Shown piece by piece: positions 34,963 to 46,667 of a stretch of DNA of 64,000 nucleotides. The number at the start of each line of letters is the position of its first letter. Within the stretch, counting starts at the first letter, position 1. Position numbers and translations under genes: made by a program. Origin of the DNA: Glandiceps talaboti (lineage: Eukaryota; Hemichordata; Enteropneusta; Spengelidae); assembly GCF_964340395.1 (NCBI RefSeq), contig NC_135553.1, forward strand, positions 9,934,501 to 9,998,500, read 5' to 3'. The notes under the pieces were generated by a model. That model did no database searches, was not told where the DNA came from, and saw only the letters and a list, made by a program, of their open reading frames with translations.

Positions 34963-36419
34963 GTTAGTCTAGAGGCTATCCACTGGGTTTGAATCTAAAG
35001 AGCTTCAGATTCAAAGCCCTGGGTAAAGATATCTCCAGATTCAAAGCCCTGGGTAAAGATATCTCCAGATTCAAAGCCCAGGGTAAAGCTATCTCCAGAT
35101 TCAAAGCCCTGGGTAAAGATATCTCCAGATTCAAAGCCCAGGGTAAAGATATCTTCAGATTCAAAGCCCAGGGTAAAGATATCTTCAGATTCAAAGCCCA
35201 GGCTAAAGATATCTTCAGATTCAAAGCCCAGGGTAAAGATATCTTCAGATTCAAAGCCCAGGCTAAAGATATCTTCAGATTCAAAACCCAGGGTAAAGAT
35301 ATCTTCAGATTCAAAGCCCAGGGTAAAGATATCTTTAGATTCAAAGCCCAGGGTAAAGATATCTCCAGATTCAAAGCCCAGGGTAAAGATATCTCCAGAT
35401 TCAAAGCCCAGGGTAAAGATATCTCCAGATTCAAAGCCCAGGGTAAAGATATCTCCAGATTCAAAGCCCAGGGTAAAGATATCTCCAGATTCAAAGCCCA
35501 GGGTAAAGATATCTCCAGATTCAAAGCCCAGGGTAAAGATATCTCCAGATTCAAAGCCCAGGGTAAAGATATCTCCAGATTCAAAGCCCAGGGTAAAGAT
35601 ATCTCCAGATTCAAAGCCCAGGGTAAAGATATCTCCAGATTCAAAGCCCAGGGTAAAGATATCTCCAGATTCAAAGCCCAGGGTAAAGATATCTCCAGAT
35701 TCAAAGCCCAGGGTAAAGATATCTCCAGATTCAAAGCCCAGGGTAAAGATATCTTCAGATTCAAAGCCCAGGGTAAAGATATCTCCAGATTTAAAGCCCA
35801 GGGTAAAGATATCTTCAGATTTAAAGCCCAGGGTAAAGATATCTTCAGATTCAAAGCCCAGGGTAAAGATATCTTCAGATTCAAAACCCAGGGTAAAGAT
35901 ATCTTTAGATTCAAAGCCCAGGGTAAAGATATCTCCAGATTCAAAGCCCAGGGTAAAGATATCTTCAGATTCAAAGCCCAGGGTAAAGATATCTCCAGAT
36001 TCAAAGCCCAGGGTAAAGATATCTCCAGATTCAAAGCCCAGGGTAAAGATATCTCCAGATTCAAAGCCCAGGGTAAAGATATCTCCAGATTCAAAGCCCA
36101 GGGTAAAGATATCTCCAGATTCAAAGCCCAGGGTAAAGATATCTCCAGATTCAAAGCCCAGGGTAAAGATATCTCCAGATTCAAAGCCCAGGGTAAAGAT
36201 ATCTTCAGATTCAAAGCCCAGGGTAAAGATATCTCCAGATTCAAAGCCCAGGGTAAAGATATCTTTAGATTCAAAGCCCAGGGTAAAGATATCTTCAGAT
36301 TCAAAGCCCAGGGTAAAGATATCTTTAGATTCAAAGTCCAGGGTAAAGATATCTCCAGATTCAAAGCCCAGGGTAAAGATATCTCCAGATTCAAACCCAA
36401 CAGATAGCCTCTAGACTAC
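34963..36419. mobile_element. TIR-bounded 30-bp minisatellite (about 46 units)
   Basis: The outer ends are inverted repeats of about 33 bp: left GTTAGTCTAGAGGCTATC then GGGTTTGAATCT, right (other strand) GTAGTCTAGAGGCTATCTG then the same GGGTTTGAATCT. Between them is a head-to-tail array of a 30-bp unit (AGATTCAAAGCCCAGGG then TAAAGATATCTCC). Its AGATTCAAA part is the complement of the inner TIR end. Main variants are CTCC, CTTC or CTTT before AGATT, and CCT for CCA in the first units. More than a dozen adjacent units near 35350-35750 are identical, so the array is recently homogenised. Both strands stay open for over 470 codons only because 30 is divisible by three and the unit lacks stops. 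No unit contains an ATG on either strand, so translation is not supported. The structure resembles MITEs or Helitron-like elements that carry internal tandem repeats, but the family is not recognised. Confidence 0.85.
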
Positions 36420-37160
36420 CTATGTGTATGAGCATTGGAAAATGTAGGTTTCTTACAAGTCTTACATAAAAAGTGTCTCAAAAATTTCTTATGCCACGGT
36501 AAAAGAAAAACATCATTATTGTTGGGAATACCAATGCCAGACATTTCCATGTAAGGAAAACACATATTCCAAGTGACATCACAGGAAAAGGATTGAAGGT
36601 TGTTCAGACTTATGCATCTGTATTTGAACTTGTCTGTTTCTAATACCAGTAAGTAATTCATGCACCAAAGCAAAAAACAAAACGACCTGGTAAACTCAAT
36701 AGCAACTGTCTAAAAGCTACAATAGCTGACATCTAGGGTAAATGGCTTTACTTTTTTGGTCAATATGACAGCTTTTTAATTTGTTAGTTGCGTTCATAAA
36801 ATACTCCCCCCCCCCCCCCCCCCCCCCCCAATATGTTTGGTTGCATTGCTCAGAGATCTGTGTACACAAACCATGGGGTACATAGCGAATGAAAGAAATA
36901 TCTTGGTGTTTGTATTTTAAAACTGAAATTATCAACACAAACCAAAGTGTACAATAAAATTGATACTTGACTCCATTTTATTATAGTAATAGTAATAAAG
37001 TTACCTTTGTGGATCACTAAACTGATGGTGTCTGAGTACTTTTCCCAAGTGAGTCAAGATGAAAGTTATGTAATCGCTTCAAAACTAGATTCCAAAATGT
37101 AACTTTGTTTATACAGGTGAGATTGTACAACCCATAACCCCAAAGTAAGTTGTTTTCTGC
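36420..37160. other. Non-coding region with a poly-C tract
   Basis: No gene is recognised. A poly-C run of about 24 bases lies near 36807-36830. Confidence 0.55.
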
Positions 37161-37162
37161 TT

Positions 37163-37323
37163 ATACCACAATCCCCTTATAGCATCCGTACCAAGTGTAA
37201 AAATATACTGTTTCATTTGCTAATTGACCACAATAGAGAAAGACCATGTGCTAGGTTTGTAAATAAACCAACTGAAACAGTATACTTTTACACTTGATAT
37301 AAATGCTATAAACGAGTGTAGCA
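37163..37323. mobile_element. MITE-like inverted repeat, ~45-bp arms
   Basis: The left arm has TTATAGCATCC and CCAAGTGTAAAAATATACTG, then TTTCATTTG. The right arm reads CAACTGAAACAGTATACTTT, TACACTTG and ATGCTATAAAC. Arms of about 45 bp surround a 50-bp core. It is a short non-autonomous element or relic. Confidence 0.75.
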
Positions 37324-37885
37324 CATAGAGAAAGTGCTTTACTTTGGTGTTATGAGTTGTGTATATGAAATTTAGTTAATGCCTGTGGTAACTATTAGTG
37401 ACCATTTTATAACAAAAACATTGCAGTACCCACTGACAAACAAAAGTATAATACCCCGGTAATTATAATTCAGAATTTAACAGATTTCTTGTACATTTAG
37501 ACAACAATGCACTATGTTCATCTTCTGGTTAAAATTAATATGACTTGCTGTATTGAATAATTCCAATACAAACTTGTGAATTCTAAATCACATCCAGAGT
37601 TGATATTTTTCTTGAAATATAGTTTTTCACTTTGAGTTTACAATGAATACATTCTTAGATTTGACTATAGACGTTAGAATATCGAGGTCTTGTATTTTAT
37701 TACAATTATGAGATCACAAAAATGAGATTACAGGATACTCAAAATTATATCCTATCAAAATGCTTAGTATGACATATAAAAAGAATACATATTTACTAAA
37801 ACTTGGGACATCTATGCTGTTGGTCAGTACTAAATGTGGTAAATATCCATTGTTCAGATAAGTACTTTCACTTATGCCTTGAATG

Positions 37886-38294
37886 CACCATATTCCAGTT
37901 ATCACAGGACAAAGACAAAAGAAGTCATGGTTCTGCCACTAGGAGTGCTGTTCACAAACCATTTCAGGTCTGGAAGTGAGGCTCAGAATAGTTGATAATT
38001 GTAACGCCAAGACAGCAGACATGAAGATGCTACTTATTTTTCGAGTTGTTCCCACTGTACTGTTTTATTAGTAAATACCAGTAATCAAAACGTGCCTAAC
38101 CACTGCTGTAATGCTTTTTTTTAAAAGAGCACACACAGTTCTTTGACACACATTTCACTCAAGGCTGTGTGCATGGCCATACAATCAGTAGCCAAGACCA
38201 AACTCTAGCCTTCACTTTCATAGCCAAATCTGGAGCGCCCTCTTGTGGTGATTACGTACAAAATAGCCAGAACTTCAGTAACTGGAATATGGTG
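37886..38294. mobile_element. TIR element of the CACCATATTCCAGTTA family, copy 1
   Basis: The element begins CACCATATTCCAGTTA and ends TAACTGGAATATGGTG, a perfect 16-bp TIR, 409 bp apart. Inside each end are the motifs GCCACTAGGAGTGCTGTTCA and GCGCCCTCTTGTGGTG. Related copies are at 58450-58852 and 62341-62670. No coding capacity is seen. It is a non-autonomous DNA transposon with perfect ends. Confidence 0.88.
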
Positions 38295-39258
38295 TATTTT
38301 GGGTCTCACCAGTACCAAGAAAAGTAAAAAAAAAACTATCACTAAATCTACAACCAATTCCAATGCTCTCTCTGAAAAAATAACTAGGCCCTGTTGTAAT
38401 TTCTGAGCAACCTTGTCATAAAATGAAAATCATACTCTAATTCACTAACTTTATTTTATGCAAAAATAATTTTCAAAGTATCCATTAGATACAAGATGCA
38501 CCCTTCGTGGTCTCTAAATGGCAAGTACAGAAAGCATCACTAAGCCCACTGAGACACATTCTAGGGAGAACACTGAACTAACGAGGGATTCTAGTGGAAA
38601 GTTTTACATTTGCAGCAACAGACTACAAATGTCTCATATACAACACTTGGATAGTGATGAAGGGAAGACAGACAATTTCACATTAGGAGGTGTCTTTGGT
38701 TAATTCATACAAAATGAGACACTGCGTATATATAAAGGTATATCCCTCCCACATCATTGCCATGAAAGCATGGCCATATCATCCATTTTGTAGTACCAGA
38801 TCTACCATCTAATAATATCTTCTACCCATCTAACATTTCTTTCAGAAACTTGGCTTGCTAAAGGTATGACTATGTTTTATACCCCTATTATTTTCTGACA
38901 TATTGTAGAGAAATGCTTGATGAAGGGTCTTGTAAGTGCTCGACTCCGAGTCGGACTGAGAGTGGAGTGACCATCATTATGTCATCTGATTTCTGATCAG
39001 GTAAACACAGAAAAGTGATGGACATGTTACAAAAGTTGAATGGAGTAGTACCCTTGGGGATGGAGCTGGAAACCTGTACCAATCCCCACCCTCTCACAAT
39101 GCCATTGTAAACAGGGGGATTATCGTGAATACGAAGACCAAAATTATGGAACCAATTCGGCCCAAATATTCACTCAGAATGTTTACATAGTAGCAATTTA
39201 AGTTTAACTGTATGGGGACATAAAAAATGTGTTTCCATGGAAACAGGATGATGGATGT
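38295..39258. other. CPSF4 3' flank
   Basis: No other gene is recognised. A TTTATT at about 38450 reads AATAAA on the minus strand and could end the CPSF4 transcript some 800 bp after its stop. This is weak evidence. Confidence 0.4.
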
Positions 39259-42200
39259 TTACTTTGGTTTGCCCATGGCCATTTCTTCTCTGGATTTGTG
39301 TGCTAGAGCTGGACTGAGGAAAGCCAAGTGACCTTTTGGGCATTTATTTGCATAATGACCTTTCTCTCCGCACTGAAAAAAACATGAAAAATTTCTTAAG
39401 TTATTCAAATAGCAGAAAGACCATAAATAAGCATATTCTGACAGGAAATGCAATTGAAGACAATAGCATCACATTCGGCATCGTCACTAGTCTGGAAGAT
39501 TTGCTGTGTCAGGGCACTGTTATCAACCTGTAGTGAGAGTGGTGGCTGATAGGGTGTGTGGCCACCATGACATGGCATATCTTACAGTTTACATGTTCAC
39601 TCATGTTCTACTTTATGGTGTCTTGCACACCCTTGCACTTCCATATATATGAAAATTGTCAAACTTACTTTGAAACATGTAACTGACTCTATCGGCCTGA
39701 TGGGTCCTTTAGGATGAGGATGATATGATCTTTCTTCATGATGATTGCTCATACTGGGAGGTGCACCCATAACTTGAATCTGTTGCTGTGAAACAAGTTT
39801 TATACAAGTGAATATTAGTTCATATCAGTATATTAAATAGCATGTATTGTCTCTAGATGGTGCTATTGAATGTTGGAATGATTGTAAAAGTGTGTGTATG
39901 TTTGTACCAGGTACATCAAGTCACTACCAATGAAAATCCTAATTATAAAACTCAACATACATTTCATATCATACTTTAATGCAAGTTACACTCACTCGGC
40001 ATGTACTAGAAATATTACAACTCTAACATGTGCTTTTGAGACTTTAGATCAGGATGTTATCCCCTCCACTCATGTTGGACAGATTATCATCCAACCCTCG
40101 TGCACGACACCAATATTTTGACAGTATTATATCATATTTACCTTGTCGCTCTGTGACATTGGATATTTTGGACAATTGATGGCCTTGTGTCCCTGTTCAC
40201 CACAACTGTGACATGTTATGTTAGCTTTCTTCTGTGCTGTTATTGGATCTGATATCACTGGTAGTTCAAATTTAGGACTGAAAACATAAAAGGGAGACCA
40301 AACATGACATAATTCTGAAGTATGAGCGATTTTTTTGATATCGAGATACACAAACTGTTATGTATGAGGGGAGAAAGATTATTTTTGACATCTGTGTTCA
40401 AGTTTGTCATGAACCCATCACAACGTTCAAAGGGTAAAGAGATTAATGCAATAGGTTTGTAATGAAATTAAATTGAACACAGATGGCAAATATCACAAAA
40501 TCAGTCTGTATGCTCATAATGAGGGAAAGAGTGGCCTTTGAACCTTGACGCCACTACATGAACTGTGCAATAAGTATGACAATATTGGTATTACATAAAC
40601 TTCTGCATATCGTACCTTCGTAATAGAAAGATTTTAGGAACGTGTCAAAATGAAAATGATTCATTATTGGAACATGTGACTGATCATTTTAACAACTCTA
40701 CTTCTTATAAATTGAAATTTGTCAATTTAATATATATGGTTATGGTAATTAATTTATGAATGCTATCATTCATTAATTTATGAACATCGACATTGTCCAG
40801 GACTCCTGCTAATGTGGGGAGTTCCCTTGGTATTCTGATGATGGCATTTGAAGTCATGACTAAACTAACACAATTGAAATGATACCAGAACAGGCACCTT
40901 AGTGGAGTCATAAATCAAACCAGTAGACAGGCTATAAACCGACAATCCTGTCTGATCATGAGTTCTTATTTTATGATCTTGGCCTTCAACTTCTAGCACA
41001 TACAATGAAGAGACGTGATATTGTTACTTACTGCTGGAATTTACAGTTAGGGCCATCAACACAAAGACCACACAAATAATGAACACAAATTACTCTTCTT
41101 GTGTGTCTATTTCTACAATGTGGACCTGGTAAAAGAGGAAATGAAACCTACATCAGTTTGTTTATAATATACAATATCTTCAAAATTTAAATGCATGCAA
41201 TTTGCCACTAAAAAATTTCTCCTGTGGCTGAACTCCAAGAGTTAGCAATGGAATGTGAATGTGAAGCCCCCAAGTAGGCATGACAAATGTTGACTTTGCA
41301 TCTTAAATTTTCAAAGTATGCTCCAGTTGCTGTCAAATAGCACCCCCTAGTGGCCAAACTCTACAACATTTTATCTGCTGACTGGAACATGACATATTTG
41401 ACAATTTCGATATCATATATGTAGAAGAATATCATATGTGTAGCAATGAAGCATATAAACTCTTACAACAACAAACACGGTTTCTTTGCTCTGGAATCCT
41501 CCAGTTGAAGAAAACCGAGATATTTTGCCAAAATATATGACAAATTATTTATGCCCAGTTCAGAACTAATACCCGCAAAAAATATGTAGAGAAAACAGCA
41601 TAATGGTAGACATGCACAACTCTATCTGTCACAAAACAACCCAATTTCAATCAAACCTAGCACAAATGTCAGACATGATACTAGGGTACATATGCATGTT
41701 GTTTTATAAAAATTCTTACCGTGTTTACAGAAGCCTCTATCATACCAAGGACAATCTTTAATTTTTGATTCAGGATCTATGTGTAAAAATGGACATTCTC
41801 TATTGCTGCACTGACCTGGTGAAAGACAAAAAAAAAACATCAACAAATTATACAAACTAAATCATTTCTCTGGTGTCATTTTGATTAAAAATCAAATGAC
41901 AGTAAAAATGTTAAGAAAGTTGAACTGCTTCCATTGCATACCATTTTGTCTATTTGGGGCTCAATACTTGAGATGAATATGGAATTTGTAATCCAGACTG
42001 AGCATGCTCAGATGCAAAGGACTATGGGATTATCTGTGGTTATCATAATACCTAATCTGGAACTACCAATAAAAAAAACCTCCCACAATAGTCAGGGTAA
42101 CTATGAATTGATCATTCGTGGTTGCAAACAATGTAACAGTATTGTTTACAAATCCGATTCATTAGTATTTATTATCACATTTCCCATGATGCAGCATTCA

Positions 42201-45193
42201 ACATGGCGGGTTTGCAAGTTCCCTATTGTGTCCCAGCTGCTGTATAGTACACTGGTGATGACGTTATTACAAAAATGTTGCCACCGACACAAACACACAG
42301 TTGATGTTTTTACAGATTTTAGAAACAATTTTTAGAACTGGAGGAAAGCCAGTACCCTCGTATCATATCAAGCCCAAGGTCTAGCAGCTAGATCATATGA
42401 TACAGTACAGTGCACTTAATACAGTATGATCAGCTCTGTCATCTATATGTGATTCATTTGTACTACTCAATGATTTGGTAAAATTTTTAATATCAAATTT
42501 CAACTTATACCTATAGGTAAGTCTCATTTACTATTTCAATTTTCTGTGGAAACTCCAGTAGTGTGACTGAAGAACTCAGGTATATTTTACATAACTACTA
42601 CCCTTAGTAAAAACACTGTAATAACAAGGATTAACTTACCGAATTTTGAAAAGAAGAAACATTCAGGCATTTTTGTCATGTCGTACTCGTGAAGAAATTC
42701 ACACTGGTCACCTTTCTTGCACAGTCCCCTTAGCCAATGTTTGCAGACAATACTTCTGTCTCCCCTTACATGACGGAATGGACAGTTACCAGCCTTGACA
42801 CACTCCCCTCTCTTGTAAAATACACATATTGCCGAACCAGACTCTGGCAAAGGAAAACAAATCTGAAATTGAGTTTCATATCTGGGAAAATATACACTAT
42901 TTCATTCACCAGAACTTTATTTACTTTATACTTACCTATATGATTCTTATGGTATTGTACAATATTTTGTAATGTGTTATTTTTAAATCACGTTTATAGG
43001 GAAATATACTTATGATATCCTGTCATAATTTTGTATTTATGAAAAGAACAAATTAATTATTATATCAAAATAACAAATTCCTCATTTCACATGTCTCTTC
43101 TCAGACATATGACAAATAGCCCATTGTAAGACACCCCTGATGATGTTGAGGAGACATCAGTGAAAATTTCGGATTTGCTTCCAAGAAAAATTTTGACTAG
43201 ATGTGAGTAGAAATCTCATTACTAAGTGTGAACCCAGAGTCCGTAAACATTCATTCTCGCAAATTCATTACTGATAATGTATCTACATTAATCACTGTGA
43301 ATGGAAATGATGTGTTAGTTGATCACTACGGATAAACTGGGAGGTGGGAGGGGGTGGGGTACACCTGAATAGTGTGAGAGTATATATATATTCATTGTTT
43401 TCAACAGTGTAGAATTGATTGACTGCAATGACTGTCTACTGAAATAAATGTTTACAGCAAATTAATTCTGTTTGGCTCAACTTGTAGTTATTTGTGTATT
43501 TGAGAAAGGATTACTGAATACTATAGACTATTCATGGAGTCTAAGTCTTCTTGAACTAATTTACTTTTTGAATTCTGTTCCAAAGGCAGCGTCAGTCATT
43601 TATTATTCACCGTGATTAAACCTTCTGGGCATACCCTACAAAAATGAATACAAAAATTCATACCAGAGAATGAAGTATAGTCCCTTCAGAACATTGACAT
43701 TTGAAACAATTTCGATCTATTGCAGAACTTGATCAGAACATGCTGGTAATTCAATATGAATGTCTCTAAAACCAAATGACTTTATAGTTTCTCTAGGCTT
43801 TGTGTTACTAATGAAAGATTATTTGTACATGCAAGTGTATGGTGGTCATGTGTCATATGTGTTTTTGTGGTCTGCCCATTCAGATTACAAGCTTCTTTTT
43901 ACCAACATTCCTTCTCTTTACTTTCACTAGTAATGATATATCTGTATGCCTGTAGTACATCCCTGTGGTCCAGGCATCAACAAAAATTAGAGAATATTTT
44001 AGAAAATATATATATATTTTTGCTCTGTGAGGTGGAACATTTAAATAAAACTATGTCACACAATGTCTATGAACATTCATTGCTATGTTATCTATCTTAT
44101 TTAGGAATTCAAGACCATTTTATACCCCATCCCTGCATGTATTTATTCATGTTTTACCATACCTGGCTCATTACTGAACCTACTATATAATATACCTGAA
44201 CTCAAGACACTGGTAAATTCTTTCGGACACAAAATAAAAGTATGTTGTTGCATCAAATATCAAAAGGAGACCTGAAAGAATCGTTTGCATTACAGCAGAA
44301 TGTATCTATATTGAAGTGTTTCAAATTGTCATTGTAGCCTACTAGGCTAGGTAACAATACAGTATGTGGAAATTATTAAACTAATCTTTCTACCAAGGGG
44401 TATTTGTTTGCACACACTAAAAAACTTACAGGTTGGGGGGGGGGGAGACACATGTAATTGATACCTGGATTTGTATGTTGTTGGACTTGTTTTTTTTATC
44501 AAATTTTAGGTTGTACTGGAATACAATGTATATTCAGTAATCTGATTGCGTATGTTTGTGGTGTGTTTGAAATTAGATAAATTAGCCCCCCCCCCCTCCT
44601 CCCTCCCCCACCTGATTAAGAGATTTTTTGCTCACATCACGATCTACTCTGAAATTAAATGTGAAAGCACTGTGTATGTGCAACCCATTCCTTTATCTGT
44701 ACAGCTTCTTATGGGTGTACATCTTCATAGTGCCATGGTTCTGTAGCACTACAAGTATATACCTTGACTGTAGTGGTGCATACATACAGACATGACCTGT
44801 TGACAAAATGTAATATTGTGGAGTGTGTTGCATGCAATGCTGAGGAACATTTCTCAGACACTGGGCTACACAATTCTGGATGTAATTCAACGAATACAAG
44901 TTTATTTCTCCAATGTAAAGATATACCTGAGAAAGAAAAACATCTTTATTTCCCAGTTTTATTCAAAATCAAAACAACCAATGCGTAAAAAAACTCTTCT
45001 GCATTCAGTACACATGTTATAATGTACATATCAAAGATTTCCAAACCTATCGTACGTACGTATTTACTATCATCAACATTATCAACTTACTGTCCATTCC
45101 AGGGAAGGGCAACGGTTGACTGCCCAACTGCTGTTCTAAAGCATACTCTATGTCAAATTTAATGTTACCGACACTCGCTACAAGGTTCTGCAT
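39259..45193 (-). CDS. CPSF4: CPSF4 (CPSF30), cleavage and polyadenylation factor
   Basis: The 30-kDa subunit of the nuclear cleavage and polyadenylation specificity factor, which helps recognise the AAUAAA signal. Seven exons: 45193-45091, 42843-42640, 41815-41720, 41125-41032, 40277-40142, 39785-39669 and 39372-39259; phases match and give 287 residues. N-terminus MQNLVASVGNIKFDIEYALE, then EQQLGSQPLPFPGMD as in human. Five CCCH fingers are intact: 41-59, 68-86 (KHWLRGLCKKGDQCEFLH, near identical to human), 96-114, 124-142 and 148-166. Fingers 2 and 3 are the ones known to contact the poly(A) signal. Two CCHC knuckles follow: C188-HSCGEQGHKAINC and C248-FKCGEKGHYANKC. Human CPSF4 has one knuckle, whereas Drosophila Clipper has two. 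The protein ends after HLAFLSPALAHKSREEM. Intron 1 (42844-45090) is the longest and contains only a poly-G tract and no recognised element. It is divergent from the arrestin-like gene. Confidence 0.97.
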
Positions 45194-45684
45194 CTTGGTA
45201 AATATGTCCGATCAAACTATAAAAGCCACTGTCAAATATATATGACAGGAAACTACGACCACTTCTTTCTTCTCTTCGCAGACCACACTGCCGATTAGTA
45301 TTGTGGGTAATTTAGTGAACTCCCTAGGCACGCGAGAACTAGTGTATTGAAGCTTGACAGCCAGTACCATATGCAGCAGATATACAGGAACGCGGAAGTG
45401 CAGACGAGGTGCATAAATTAGCCCGTGTTGTAAACCTGTAAACCAAGTCCACAACCCCGGACATATTCTTGACAGAACGTCACAGACGTAATAGAACTGT
45501 GACTCTCGATCACGTAGTACATGTGGGTTTAAATCACTTTGATTTGTGTGCCAACATGTGCTTTGACATCAGACTCCAAGATCCGAGATGATAGCATATG
45601 GATGATGATGATCGCTAATCTATTCCACATAACATATTCGTCAGGAAATGAACCAAATTAATATAAGAACTGAGAAGGGCGATT
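45194..45684. promoter_or_regulatory. Probable divergent promoter, CPSF4 and arrestin-like gene
   Basis: The CPSF4 start codon faces a candidate first exon of the arrestin-like gene about 490 bp away. CGCGGAAGTG at 45391-45400 is an ETS-like core. There is no TATA box. Promoter function is inferred from position. Confidence 0.45.
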
Positions 45685-45795
45685 ATGTCGGAGGAGAAAC
45701 CATATATGGGTAAGTCAGTATTTTAAACATTCGTACAGATGCTACAAGTATAATTAAATTTAAAGTTACAAGTAAGTTTACCGGTAAATATTAGT

Positions 45796-45952
45796 TGCAA
45801 TAATTGTAGCGTCTTGTTGTGGTTTTGAGGGTTTTTTCGTCTGTTTTGGTGACTTTTTAAGTTTTAGTGTTTAACCCGCACTTAAACTTAAAAAGTCACC
45901 AAAACAGACGAAAAACCCCTCAAAACCGCAGCAAGACGCTACAATTATTGCA
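45796..45952. mobile_element. Near-perfect foldback, ~75-bp arms
   Basis: The left arm TGCAATAATTGTAGCGTCTT, then GGTTTTGAGG and CGTCTGTTTTGGTGACTTTT is mirrored by AAAAGTCACCAAAACAGACG, CCTCAAAACC and AAGACGCTACAATTATTGCA. About four mismatches occur in 75 bp and the loop is about 10 bp. It is so close to a perfect palindrome that it should be young or kept by gene conversion. It lies between the candidate first exon and the first firm exon of the arrestin-like gene. Confidence 0.9.
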
Positions 45953-46214
45953 GCTAAGGTAAATATATGCAGTCTGGGTGGTGTCACCCTAGCTCTGTTT
46001 TTATTTACAATACTTTTTATATTTTTTAATATATTTTATTTTGTGTGACTCAACAGTGTTCGTTTTATTGTTTATTTTCTTACGGGGTTTGCAAAGAAAA
46101 ACGAAGTTCGAGTGTAGGACCGAGAGCGACGTCGCGAAACCGTTACAGTACTGCCCGGGAGTACTGCATCTAGTGTCAACCAGATGATGAGATATGGACT
46201 TCAGACGATCTTAT

Positions 46215-46585
46215 AGGCATTCCATCCATTCATTCATTCATTCATTCATTCATTCATTCATTCATTCATTCATTCATTCATTCATTCATTCATCCCACCA
46301 TCTGTCTGTCCGTCCATCCATCCATCCATCCATCTATTCATCCATCCATCCATCCACTCATCCACTCATCCATCCATCCATCCATCCACCCATCCATCCA
46401 TCCATCCATCCACCCACCCACCCATCCATCCATCCATCCATCTACCCACCCACCCACCCATCCATCCATCCATCCATCCACCCATCCATCCATCCATCCA
46501 TCCACCCATCCATCCATCCATCCATCCATCCATCCATCCACCCATCCATCCATCCACCCATCCATCCATCCATTCATCCATTCAT
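46215..46585. repeat. (CATT)n then (CATC/CACC)n microsatellite
   Basis: About 370 bp: pure CATT units first, then CATC units with CACC, CACT and CTAC variants. Open frames with HPSI or DGWM repeats are artefacts. It ends about 80 bp before the first firm arrestin exon. Confidence 0.95.
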
Positions 46586-46667
46586 TTGAAATGAAAACAT
46601 AATGTCCGAATGTCTCATGTAGTGTCATATATCCTTTGAAATGACAACGGGTGTACATCTTTTTCAG

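Noticed and set aside
34976-36407. A 470-residue repeat protein on either strand
   Set aside because: Openness follows from a 30-bp unit without stops. There is no ATG in the array and no splice or promoter context.
45739-45771. Mini-exon between CAG and GTAAGT encoding ATSIIKFKVT
   Set aside because: Splice motifs fit, but joining it to 46668 gives an immediate stop.
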